Shown one piece after another: positions 35,912 to 49,170 of a stretch of 64,000 nucleotides of DNA. This stretch comes from Alnus glutinosa (Eukaryota; Streptophyta; Magnoliopsida; Fagales; Betulaceae). Position 1 is the first letter of the stretch. Each line of letters begins with the position of its first letter. The translations under genes and the position numbers were made by a program. A model generated the notes under the pieces. That model searched no databases. It was not told the origin of the DNA and saw only the letters and a program-made list of their open reading frames with translations. The stretch covers positions 21,439,628 to 21,503,627 of the forward strand of contig NC_084897.1 in NCBI RefSeq assembly GCF_958979055.1, in the 5' to 3' direction.

Positions 35912-37593
35912 ATTTCGAAAAGAATAATTATGTTCGATACAATAAATGAAAATCCAAAGTAAAACTAAATTTATTGTGCCGGTGTACTTTTAAGGTAAAT
36001 GAAATGCAATATCCTAACGCTAGCCTAGATCCCATTCTGGCCGCCTAGGCCACTCTGCTCATAACTTGAAAACAAAACAAAATAAGGGTGAACGAGAAAT
36101 GTTTAGTAAGGTAACCCTCAACCATAAAACGGTTGAGTTAAATTCATTTTTTTCAAAACGATTATTAAAACACACTTGAGATCTAAAATTTCCATAATAC
36201 AAAATATAAGTTCGGCATATTGCGTAAGTCATAGAATTACTAGTTGATAAATAAAACTTCTCATATTTAGGGCCCATGTACACTATTACGCCCTGTGTAC
36301 TTAGGGTTGCGCGGTCTTTGCTGTGACCATGGCAGGTAACGGTGGTCGCAGGCCTGCCCCCGTCAGCTAATTAATCAAAGTGCACTTAGCATGACTTAGA
36401 AACGGATTACCGCCTTCTCAACGTTCTTCAGTGGGTGCGCTTCCATCTCAAGCAATGGTACCGAGCTTAAACCTCTGTGAATCTCTGTGAATATCTCTGG
36501 GGCCAAAATAACAGTCTCCTCCACACTCGTTCCTCATTTATAAAAATCTTTCCCCTTTCCATAACTATTCTTACTCTTTTCTCAATGCTTGGTAACTCTT
36601 GAGGCAAAGTGTGAGGGTTTTTAGTCTTCTCTTTTCATTGCTATCAAAAAGTAGTGACTTCCCATCTCGGGAACCAAATAAGCAATTTACTATAATTAAA
36701 AAATCGTTTATAACTAAAGCTTTTGATTTCAAGAATATCATTTCTACCAACAACTTTCATCTCAAAACTATTTTAAAACAATCCTTCATGCATCAATGTA
36801 AATTTGAAATACATAACGAGAACAATTATTTGTAAATGTGCTAGAATCAATGGATAAAATAATATGACATAAAATAATTTTAGAAGGGGTAGATGATCTC
36901 TTACATCTCTAAACGCAGTACGTCGTTGAAATATTTCGACAGCTAGCTAATCACCTAGTACAGGTTTAAATAAATTAATACCTCGTGCAAGTCAAGATTC
37001 GTCTTGTTAACCTATTGAGAATGGATTCCTTAAGCACATTTAACAATATTAAGTTGACTACTATAGTCTATCGACTAGACAAGAGAAGAAAGAAACAAAA
37101 TAAAACAAAGGGCATGTGGTGCCAGTACATGGGGAAAGACAAGGGAGAGAGAAAAAAACAACATGCAACAAGGTAATACCCATCCACTCACGTTTGTATC
37201 CAACAAGAAGTAAAAGAAAAGAAAATAAAATGTGTCATGCTTATGTTGCTACAGAGGTTACAGGCAAAAAGGCAAAGAAGAGAAAAACTATTCTTCCATA
37301 CCTTGTGCACGATTGAGAGAGAGAGAGACGGCTTGAAAATATTTTGAGGTGAAGAATGAGAACTACAGCTATGAGAGATACTTATAGGGGTAGGGTTAAG
37401 ACAATTAGGGTTTTAAAATATTAATATAACATATTAACCGAAAAGGTGAAATTTAAATCGATATAAAATTTATTAAATAGTATCGGTTATTTAAATAGAA
37501 CATAAGATATTATATATATAATATCGGTCTCTCTTTTTTCTCATCAGTAGTAAAAGACCATTTTACCCTTGAAAGGAAGTCGGGATTATTACA
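35912..37593 (-). mobile_element. chromovirus LTR remnant (left arm, inverted)
   Basis: Starts TGTAATAATCCCGACTT at 37593 on the minus strand. It matches the right-arm LTR 39344-42010 but is about 1 kb shorter: it lacks most of the AT repeat, about 720 bp after the CTTAATATT junction (37056 region), and the LTR end. The polypurine tract and the GACGAAATTCTTATAAGGA phrase precede it. Confidence 0.78.
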
Positions 37594-37604
37594 ATCTCTC
37601 CTCC

Positions 37605-38057
37605 TTATAAGAATTTCGTCATCGAAATTTGGTAATCGACTACAACAGTAGCTATGAAGGTACCTGAGGTATAAGAGTCGTACTTGGGTCCGTCTACGAC
37701 GTTCACTACATTCGATGGTTCGTAAGCAAACATATCTTCTTTTGGATCATAATAGATGAGGGGGTCCTCCTCTGGATAGGATTTTTCCTCCGATACCCAT
37801 ACCAGGCCTTCTTCAAAGCTAAAATTAGAATAACGTGTATTCCCCTCGTTTGTGTCATCATCGCCTAAGATTCTTATTTGTTCCTTCCAACGCGAAGTTT
37901 TTGTTTCGTCCTTGCCGATAGGCGAAGTATAAGGAATTACTTCAAAGGTTGGGCGCTTCCTACTTAGCATTTCCTTCAACTCCTTAATAAATCGGGCCCA
38001 TGCCTGACGTGGTCGGGAACTACGATTGTGTGCTTTGGTTCGTCTGGTATATGCCAT
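37605..38057 (-). CDS. extra ORF between chromodomain and 3' LTR (150 aa)
   Basis: An intact frame from MAYTRRTKAHNRSS to ISMTKFL, basic at the N-terminus (RPRQAWARFIKELKEMLSRK) and acidic later (ILGDDDTNEGNTR, SYPEEDPLIYYDP). Its stop lies a few bases before the polypurine tract. The inverted right-arm copy (38899-39330) has lost the ATG (AGG) and gained a TAA, yet the peptides remain very similar. It does not resemble gag, pol or any envelope protein that I know. It may be an accessory ORF of the retroelement. Confidence 0.5.
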   Translation of the reverse strand: MAYTRRTKAHNRSSRPRQAWARFIKELKEMLSRKRPTFEVIPYTSPIGKDETKTSRWKEQIRILGDDDTNEGNTRYSNFSFEEGLVWVSEEKSYPEEDPLIYYDPKEDMFAYEPSNVVNVVDGPKYDSYTSGTFIATVVVDYQISMTKFL

Positions 38058-38157
38058 GAGGTCGTTATTGCACGTGTTAATCGAATAGTTAAATAATAGG
38101 CATACTCAATTCCAATAACTACAAGAAGAAGGGAAAAAAAATAAATTTATGAATCCC

Positions 38158-38768
38158 AATTCGCGAAATTTACGAATCCCAAAACGGTTCAGAGAAGATT
38201 ATACTAATTCGGCAAAGACTGACCGAGGCTCAAAACCGGCAAAAGAGCTACGCGGATCACCGACGGAGAGATTTGGAGTTCGCGAATGGAGATAAATTAT
38301 TTCTTAAAGTTGCACCGATGAAGGGAGTGACCCGTTTTGGGAGGAGAGGTAAGCTAAACCCTCGATACATAGGACTATACAAAATCTTGGATCAAGTTGG
38401 CCCTTTAGCATATCGCCTAGCATTGCCGCCACATCTGTCTGGAGTGCACAATGTATTCCATGTGTCGGCATTGCGGAAATATGTCGCAGACCCCTCACAC
38501 GTGTTGGAAGCCGAAACGATTCCCTTACGGGAAAATTTGTCATACGAGGAGGTACCCATGAGGATCATTGAGAAGAAGGAGAACGAGTTACGCCGGAGAC
38601 GGATCCCAATGGTCAAAGTGATGTGGAGTAACCACCAATTGCCAGGGGAAGCTTCATGGGAACAAGAAGAGACTATGCGTGACAAATATCCGTATTTATT
38701 TGCTTAGTAACCGAGCAAGGAAGTTGAGGTAGATAAAACTTATCTCGGATATAATAAATCCCGCCAAT
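38158..38768 (+). pseudogene. chromovirus integrase C-terminus and chromodomain
   Basis: From about 38195 the frame reads the integrase tail (RLTEAQNRQKSYADHRRR, then LFLKVAPMKGVTRFGRRGKL, the GPY/F-like GPLAYRLALPPHL and HNVFHVSALRKY). A chromodomain follows (ENLSYEEVPMRII, VKVMWSNH, EASWEQEE) ending YPYLFA at 38707. Typical of chromodomain Ty3/gypsy elements (Tekay/Del-like). It lies in the unique spacer between the palindrome arms. Reverse transcriptase, RNase H and the integrase core are absent. Confidence 0.85.
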
Positions 38769-38898
38769 TGGGATTCATATATATATATATATATATATAA
38801 TTCCCTTCTTCTTGTAGTTATTGGAATTGAGTATGCCTATTATTTACCTATTCGATTAACACGTGCAATAACGACCTCAGGGCATATACCAGACGAAC

Positions 38899-39330
38899 CA
38901 AAGCACACGGTCCTAGTTTCCGACCATGTCAGGCATGGGCCCGATTTATTAAGGAGTTGAAGGACATGCTAAGTAGGAAGCACCCGACCTTTGAAGTAAT
39001 TCCTTATACTCCGCCTATCGGCAAGGGCGAAACAAAAACTTCGCGTTGGGAGGAACAAATAAGAATCTTAGGCGATGATGACATGGACGAGGGGAATACA
39101 CGTTACTCTAATTTTAGCTTTGAAGAAGGCCTGGTATGGGTATCGGAGGAAGAATCCTATCCAGAGGAGGACCCTCTCATCTATTATGATCCATAAGAAG
39201 ATATGTTCGCTTACGAACCATCGGATGCAGTGAATGTCGTAGACGGACCCGAGTACGACTTTTATACCTCAGGTACCTTCTATAACTATTGTTGTAGTCG
39301 ATTACCGAATTTCGAGGACGAAATTCTTAT
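38899..39330 (+). pseudogene. right-arm copy of the extra ORF, disabled
   Basis: Colinear with the 150-aa ORF of the left arm. The start codon is AGG, and a TAA interrupts after LIYYDP (39194-39196). The remaining frames 38957-39196 and 39203-39406 are pieces of it. It is followed by the polypurine tract and the LTR. Confidence 0.7.
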
Positions 39331-39343
39331 AAGGATGGGAGAT

Positions 39344-42010
<2,667 letters not shown>

Positions 42011-42137
42011 ATTTTGGTATCAGAGCAAAGGTTATAACGTTCTGTAGACTCGTAGGAGCCAGATCATCATGATAGACTTAGTGGGGTAGTGAGAAATCAC
42101 ATTCCGGCCTAGCAGAGTCCATCCTTTTTGTCTTATG

Positions 42138-43427
42138 TTTAGTGTTAGGGAAACATTTCCTAATTTTTACTCAACGCTTATAACATCATTTTTACTCCAC
42201 GAGAAGGAGAATAGCGGAAATGTGGGAAACCCGGCGCTGAACGGAAACCCCGAGACTTTGACCGCATTGGCTGCCCAACTAGTGGACTTACTGAAGATGG
42301 GCGCAAACGCAAACTGAGAGGTGAGACAGAATGTAGAAGAGCAACAGGGTTGCACTTTTGAGCAATTCAATAAGCAACACCCCTTATATTTGAAGGACTA
42401 CCAGATGCGGTGGCTGCAGAGAACTGGGTATTGCAGATGGAGAAGCTGATGGAAGTTAAGTGTTGTATGGACGAACAAATGGTCCGCTATGCTACCTTCA
42501 AGTTGACCGCTGAAGTAGAACGTTGGTGGACATCAAAGAATGACCACCTACAACAACAGTTAGGTGAAGGCGTACCAATCACCTGAAAGAACTTCAAAGA
42601 TGCATTTTTGGAGCGCTTCTTTCCCCAGTCAGTTCGACTGGCTAAGGCACCAGAATTTACAGACTTGGTGCAAGGATCGTCGACAGTGGAACAATATGCA
42701 GCAAGGTTCATATAACTATCACGGTTTGCCCCGTACCTAGTGCCCACAGAAGACTTGAAGGCAAGAAAGTTGGAAAGGGGTTTGCAGCCAAGAATCATGA
42801 ATCAGGTGGTCGGCTTCGAAATTGGAAATATGACGGACCTTGTTAACAAAGCGGCAGTGATTGAACGGACGTTGAAAATCAATGCGGGGCACTTCAACCA
42901 AAGGAAGAGAAGTGCTCCACAAGGGAGTCGATATGGGGGACCTTCCCATGACCACAACAAAAGAAGATTCAACCCAACCGCTGGAAGGAACACAACTCCT
43001 CAACAGCCCCATCATCAGGGAGGAGGTGGTCAACGCCCTACGTGTCAGACCTGTGGAAAAATGCATTATGGGAGATGCTGGGTCGGACAACCGGTTTGTT
43101 ATTAGTGCGGTGGACCAGGACACCTCGTGAAGGATTGCAGAGCCCCTACCAACAACCCAACCAATCAGAATCGCCTAGGGGAACAACGGAATGCTGCTCC
43201 TGCACGTGTGTATGCCCTGACTCCAGGTGATACGGCAGCGTCAAACGAAGTGGTGACAGGTACACTTTTGATTTCATCCCGCAAGGCTACTGTGCTTTTT
43301 GACTGGTGCAACACATTCGTTTGTGTCATACTCTTTTTCCCGAGACTGTAACTTGATGTCTGAATGGTTGGATGTAGATCTAGCAGTAGCTACCCCTGTA
43401 ACTTGATGTCTGATACCTTTTGTAACG
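42138..43427 (+). pseudogene. Ty3/gypsy gag with zinc knuckle and start of protease (right arm)
   Basis: Follows the primer site at 42015. The gag core is spread over frames (stops near 42318, 42585 and 42715). The frame 42740-43105 covers the C-terminal gag (DLKARKLERGLQPRI), a basic linker and CQTCGKMHYGRC; a second CCHC knuckle (CGGPGHLVKDC) continues after an in-frame stop at 43103. The beginning of the protease follows (VVTGTLLISSRKATVLFD), broken by a frameshift exactly at its active site. It ends at the outer element's inverted LTR piece. Inactive. Confidence 0.82.
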
Positions 43428-43430
43428 ACC

Positions 43431-43530
43431 CAGGGAAAAACGCTAGCCACATCTGCGCTATCATCCCAAAAGGACTAGTCAATTTGGAGCTTTCCTAGAA
43501 TCCCTTATAAAGCCCAGTTTTACCTAGTAA
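43431..43530 (-). repeat. inverted partial copy of the outer LTR
   Basis: TGTAACGACCCAGGGAAAAA onwards is the complement of the 3' half of the outer LTR. It joins the short interior segment at ACCTAGTAACG, a phrase that is part of a near-palindrome in the LTR. This looks like a template switch at microhomology during reverse transcription. Confidence 0.65.
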
Positions 43531-43936
43531 CGTTAGGCCATGTGGTACTGAAGTACTGCATGGCGTGGCCCTGACGAGGACGTCATGAGTTTAAGGGAGG
43601 GGTTTATAACACCCCGGTCTCATATTGGGAAGAGATGAATAGCTCACATATAGTGAGTGGTTTATAAAGATACTCATAGGTGCTAAGTCTCACATTGCTT
43701 AGTTAATAGGTGAAACTAGGCTTCATATGGGATTTTAGGAAAGTTCCAAATGACTAGTCATTTTGGGGTGATAACACAGATGTGGCTAGCGCTTTTTCCT
43801 GGGTCGTTACAAACACCATCTTGCAGAAGAGCTGCGCTGCCTTTTAGCACCTCTGCCACACCCGCATCGCGAAGTGCCTCATTGGGGATGACACTTCCAC
43901 CATCATCTTCACCGCCCGCAACGACCAAGGTCCCAA

Positions 43937-44072
43937 ATCCTGATCCTTTTTCTCTCTGTCTCTATTTATATTATGTATGCAATTGTGTGTATGGAAATGA
44001 TTGGTTATTGTATGAATGTGTTTGGTAATTTGCTCTTAGGACTCAAATTTTTGCATTTTGTTTTTTGGGTAT

Positions 44073-44106
<34 letters not shown>

Positions 44107-46415
44107 TTTTGGTCCTCGGTATTTTCTGATCCTTGGTCTTCAAGAGTGTCTTTCTTTGATTACGAAGTATGTAGGAAATAGAAATAAGAAGGTGGGAGTG
44201 ATTGGTTGTCAAATTAATTTTTTATTTTTGATTCTGTATTTGGGTAATGAATTATTCAAAAAGGCAATTTTTTTTTGAAAACTTGAAATGCCTTGGTTTA
44301 GTTTCGTAGGTTGAAGCCTGAGTTATTCATACATTGCTATATTGTGTAGATTCATATTCTTAGTTCTTTGAAAAGTAAACCGCAATTCAATGAAGAACTT
44401 TGTATAGGTTAGATGGAGAAGATTTGGGAAACCAAAGACATAGCTGTAAAATTGGTCTTGGTAATTCGTTTTTATTTTGTTTTATTGTTACAAATTTATT
44501 TATTATTAGAAAATTCCAATAAGCAATTTCAAGTTTTTATGTCTTCTGGTCTAGTTTATTGATAGGCTTATTTATGATATTTATGAACTTGATTCCTTGA
44601 AATTTTGGATTTTCTTTTTTCTTTTTCTTTTTCTTTTTTTGAGTTTTGCTATTTGGGTTTTTCTGCAATTGTCAATTTTTGGTTCAAACTTTTGTAAAAT
44701 TCAACGAACATGCTTTTGTTTGTTTCTTTGGACACGTGAGTTTTTGGAAACTTTTGTAAAATCTTTGCATTTTCAACCTATAGACTGTGTTTGGGGGTAT
44801 GAATGATAATTTATGAGTTCTTTTATCTCTGTGCTTAAATTATGTCATGTAATGCTTGTTTTGCGATTGGACAACCAATGGGGGAGGACGGGAGGTGTTC
44901 TAGAATATTATGCTTTTACACAGACAAGAAGAGATTCTCCTTTGATATATGTTGATGTTTGTGTTCTTCTAGGAGGTAGGCTCGCATCAGAGAGAAGAAC
45001 CCCGGTAGAATACCAGTATGATACTATGATTATTCTTTGTGTGTGTTTGTATAAGTTTTAGTTTTAATTTCTAATTGGGCTAAATGATTGTGTTGTGTAG
45101 GTGATTGTAGAAATGCCTGAAAAGAGTGATGTGCCTGACATCGATAAGAAAAGGTCAGTTGTTCTTAGCTATTGTTTTACGACTTTGCAATATGTATGAT
45201 ATCTTGATATGTTGCAGAATCAGAAAATGCTTTCCCCTAGAAAGATTGTGCTGTTCTTTATTGCTATATCTACTTTGTGATTGAAGTGCTTTTTGGACTG
45301 TGAGTAATACTTGTGAATCACTTGCCATGTGCTGTTTCTGGATGCTAGAAAACATAAAGTAATGTTTGATGGAACGTGTTGATGAATTATTTTATCAACA
45401 AGGTTAAGAAATTTTGACTGACTTGTAACAGCTACTAGGTTTCTGAAAACCAGGTACTATATCCTTTTCGTTGATGCTATTATCTGCTTGCTTCTTAAGT
45501 TACATTAGTGATTGGTTGTGTATTTATTCTCTATTCATATTGTGTACTCAGCTATATATTTCTCAGCATTCATCCTTTTAAGATGGTTTGTCAATGATGC
45601 ATTCGCAAGAGTTATGGAGATTTTTAATGTGTTTTAAGAGTTTCCTAGTGAAGAAAAAGAAATTAAAAGAGTTTCCTAGTGGGGACACAAGTAACAATTG
45701 CCTAAATTGATTCTAGTTTTTGTTTAGATCTTGAGTGGATTTAGAACATTGTGTCTGTTGAAACATATTTTTGGACGTTTAGATCGGCGATGAGGCTCCT
45801 GCATAAATAAAGAAAAAGCTACTAGGGTGACGCCAGCCGGAGGGGGGCCGGCGGAAAGCCTCCGATGCTCAAGTCAGTAAGGGTCCTTAGAGAAAAAGAG
45901 ATGAAAAGAATGGGGAAGAGAGAATGTGTGTACTTGGGAAGGTGTGCCCCTTTTTATGGGAGAGGCTCATTGTCCAACATTGTGACATTGGTGTCGACGG
46001 TGTGTGATTTTTCTTGTTGGTTGCAATTAATAGCATTTGGTGATTGATAAGGGTGTATGGTTTTCATGCAGAGAATATTTTGAGTGAGTTTTCTTATGAG
46101 GATGATTTTGTGATCTGACGGTGAGTTATGGCATGATTATTTTTCATGTAGAGGTTGATTAGGTGGGCCTATAGTGATTATTTAGTGTATCACCAATGTT
46201 GATCCATTGTTTGTTTACTTTCCATGCATTTACATTCTTTTTCGTTTATCTAAAATCTGAATCCCCCTTGTTGATGAATCTAGATATCTGGTTCCTGCTG
46301 ATTTGACTGTAGGCCAGTTCGTATATGTGGTCCGATCAAGTTAAGCCCTGAGAAGGCTATGTTCATTTTCGTCAAGAACATTTACTTATCATGATCAGTT
46401 ATATATATATATAAT

Positions 46416-46449
<34 letters not shown>

Positions 46450-46734
46450 ATAACATTCTAGTATTCTACCACCAACCGGTAAGATAAAGTCACTATTTTT
46501 TGTCATCAATTTATTGCAAATTCATTATTGATTTTATGATTTTTACTGTGGTCTGCATGTTATTGCAGCGGCTATGATGTCTGCAATTTATGAGGAAAAT
46601 AAGGACGAAAATGGTTTTCCCTTATATGACCTACTGTGGGGGAGAACACCTTTGGAATGTGTTGAAACGAGTTTGACCTACGTCAATGTGAATAGGACTG
46701 CAAAAGAATAAGAAAAAGGATGGAATTTTATATT
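43937..46734. other. intron-like and intergenic stretch
   Basis: T-rich DNA typical of introns up to about 44850. It includes (AT)n at 44080-44102 and 46397-46447. A coding-like scrap at 45100-45155 reads EMPEKSDVPDIDKKR with a possible donor, not identified. At 45780-45880 lies an inverted Tat-like LTR end (complement of CTGACTTGAGCATCGGAGG). Confidence 0.4.
45780..45880 (-). mobile_element. Tat-like LTR end, minus strand
   Basis: Complement reads CTGACTTGAGCATCGGAGG followed by a CCGCCGGCCCCCCTCCGG stretch. Same phrase as at 621 and 12642. No partner LTR or internal region nearby. Confidence 0.45.
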
Positions 46735-47106
46735 GAGAAATGATCCTTACACACATTTCTCACAATAGTCCCACAACAAACTGACGTGGCTGGTAATATT
46801 TTATTACTTTTTTACAAAAAGAAAAGAAAAGAAAACAAAAAAATAAGAGAAATGATCCCTACACTCATTTCTCACAACAGCCCCACAACAAGCTGACGTG
46901 GCTGGTAATATTTTATTATTTTTTTTGTTTTGTTTTGTTTTGTTTTTGTAAAAAAATAATAAAATATTACCAGCCACGTCAGCTTGTTGTGGAACTGTTG
47001 TGAAAAATGAGTGTAGGGATCATTTCCCAAAAAATAATAAAATATTACCAGCCACGTCAGCTTGTTGTGGAGCTGTTGTGAGAAATGAGTGTAGGGATCA
47101 TTTCTC
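46735..47106. mobile_element. outer foldback MITE, GAGAAATGATCC family
   Basis: The ends GAGAAATGATCC are complementary. The 9-bp duplication TTTTATATT (46726-46734) and TTTTAGATT (47107-47115) matches at 8 of 9. Arms contain CACAACAAACTGACGTGGCTG and AATATTTTATTA. It is split by a second copy of the same family at 46847-47028. Confidence 0.82.
46847..47028. mobile_element. inner foldback MITE, same family, nested
   Basis: A 182-bp hairpin; arms share ATGATCCCTACACTCATTT and AAGCTGACGTGGCTGGTAAT. A perfect 9-bp duplication AAAAAATAA is at 46838-46846 and 47029-47037. The loop is (GTTTT)n. Younger than the element it sits in. Confidence 0.85.
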
Positions 47107-47142
47107 TTTTAGATTAGATATAAATTCTCTACAGTTCATTAT

Positions 47143-48090
47143 CTCAATTTTTTTTTTTTTTTTTTTTTGTAAATACAGTTTCATTAAATAAGAGCAGGGT
47201 TACAAGATTAATAAAATGGAGTGAGCTTCCTAACAATGAATCCAAAAATTGATATAGCTGAGCCAAAACAATAACCTAGTAGAGAATGGGAGAATTTTCA
47301 ATCTCAAAAGAATCAATTTTTATTTGGCCCTATCTACCTTGGATAAAGTCAAGGATTTGTCTGCACGAAGCGGAATAAGAACCAAATTAGTGTTGATTAG
47401 GGGCATGGCCCTTTGTAGAGTCTTCAACCCTGTCAAGATTAACAATCACTTCGTAGGAGTTGAGATGTGGGCACCGATCTAGGAAGGGAAAGAACAACTG
47501 AACAACCCCCTTCCAAGGGTTGAAGTGGGACTAGCTCGGCTATGAACAGAACAAAATCTCTATAGAGAGAGTCTCCTACAAAGATCAAAACTCAACTGCA
47601 GGAAAAAATAAAAAAATAAAAAAATAAAATAAAATACACCATCGTTGGCGGTCGGACCACAACTGGAGATTGGCGAAGACGGAGGAAGCTGGTGCAGAGT
47701 AGCACAAGCAGCATTAAGTTGACCCCGCATCGGCACGTGAGGTGCATGCTCTGGCGCGTGTTGATCCAAGATTTAAGAACTTCAAAATATCGGAGGAACC
47801 GTGGCTTAGAACAGGAGGAGGAGGAGGAGACAGATCCAACTATAGAGAAGCCGTCGACAGTGGTGCAACATGTGGATAGAACCTCCAAGGGAGGTAAAGC
47901 TAGAGAAACCTCCAGCCAGATAATTTCCTCAAAGGAGGAGTGAGCAAAGTGAAGAGAGGCTGATAGAGGAGAAGATGAGAAGAAAAAGGGTGGGGAGTCC
48001 TTCCCGGCTGGTGAACCAAGAAAGACCAAGAAAGACCAAGAAAGATAGCAGAGGGTTCGAGAGAGTTCTCACGAGGATTTTTCCAGCAGG
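47143..48090 (-). mobile_element. probable LINE, internally reduced, minus strand
   Basis: Poly(T) at 47149-47169 followed by GTAAATACAGTTTCATTAAA reads on the minus strand as a LINE 3' end with poly(A). The upstream part (47560-48050) is GC-richer and has a 145-codon minus frame without reverse transcriptase. It could be a LINE 5' region fused to its tail by internal deletion. Identity of the open frame is unknown. Confidence 0.4.
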
Positions 48091-48334
48091 AGGATTTGTA
48101 GCTATTATCTCAATGTTCTTGGATCAATGACTTTCACTCTATATATATATATATTTTTTTTTAATATTTTAATCTACACAATATTTTCCTACATAATTTG
48201 GTGTTATGATTACTGGAAACTCCAAACAATCGAAACATGAACCATTCTCCAATTACAAGGCTTGAGGGGTTCAACTTCGAACCAAAAATTAAAAAAAAAA
48301 AAACTTAAATAATCAACCTTCACTTGACTCAGTC

Positions 48335-48410
48335 TGGTTGTAATTTCGTTACCGGCCCCTCGATGAATTAATGAAATTATTAAATTTCCTTCAAAAAAAA
48401 ATAAAAAAAA
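48335..48410 (+). mobile_element. LINE 3' tail, plus strand
   Basis: TTGTAATTTCGTTACCGG then GATGAATTAATGAAATTATT and an A-rich run fits a 5'-truncated plant L1 tail. Only the tail is recognisable. Confidence 0.4.
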
Positions 48411-49170
48411 TCTTTTCAATGACTTTCTTCTTACTAGTTGAAGACAATCATATAATAATAACATGCCAGTATGCCACTCCAATTGCTTTACAAAAAACAT
48501 TAAAGAATAAAAAGTTTCAAAAAAAATTTACGTTGATTGAGATGGTTCAAGGATTTTTTTCTTTTTAGGTTTAATTAGAATTTAAACTATTGTCAGTTTA
48601 TCTTTTATAGGTTAAAAAACATCATACTTACAAACTTGGTAAATTATACGTAGCATTTTGAACAAATAACTCAACCTTTTCTTATGATTATCTATTAGTT
48701 TGTATGAAAAATAATTATTGTACAATTTTAACAATTTTTTTTTATGATGAATCATTAAATCTATTTTTCTATACGTGGACCATGATTGATTTTAAAAAAA
48801 ATTAAACAAAATTTGTATAAAAAACATTACTCTATTTTGTATAAACACGTGATTTTGCATGGATATCCAAAATATAATAGCACGTTAGATGCTAATATGA
48901 GCCATTAACCTTTGCAAATATCATAAGGACTCGTAGCAGTATTATTCACAATTTGCACCAGATAAGAATTTAAATTCATGAACCTTAAAATAAAATAAAC
49001 AATTTCCCACAAGCTTAATAACTATATTTCTCCTATTCATGAGAACGAGGTGCAACATGGTGATGAGCGTTTTGCCCAAGTAGTAAAATTGTGCTTTGAA
49101 AGTAGATAGTAGAAAGGAAACTGAAAAAACAAAACAATTGGGAAGAAGCCTCAATTATCATCCTCCCATT
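48411..49170. other. intergenic, 3' flank of the BiP-like gene
   Basis: AT-rich, no gene seen. The last 150 bp are the probable 3' untranslated region of the BiP-like gene. Confidence 0.45.

Noticed and set aside
44813..45061. 82-aa frame containing LRLDNQWGR
   Set aside because: Only one short word resembles the OB-fold family; mentioned as a possible decayed exon, not called as a gene.
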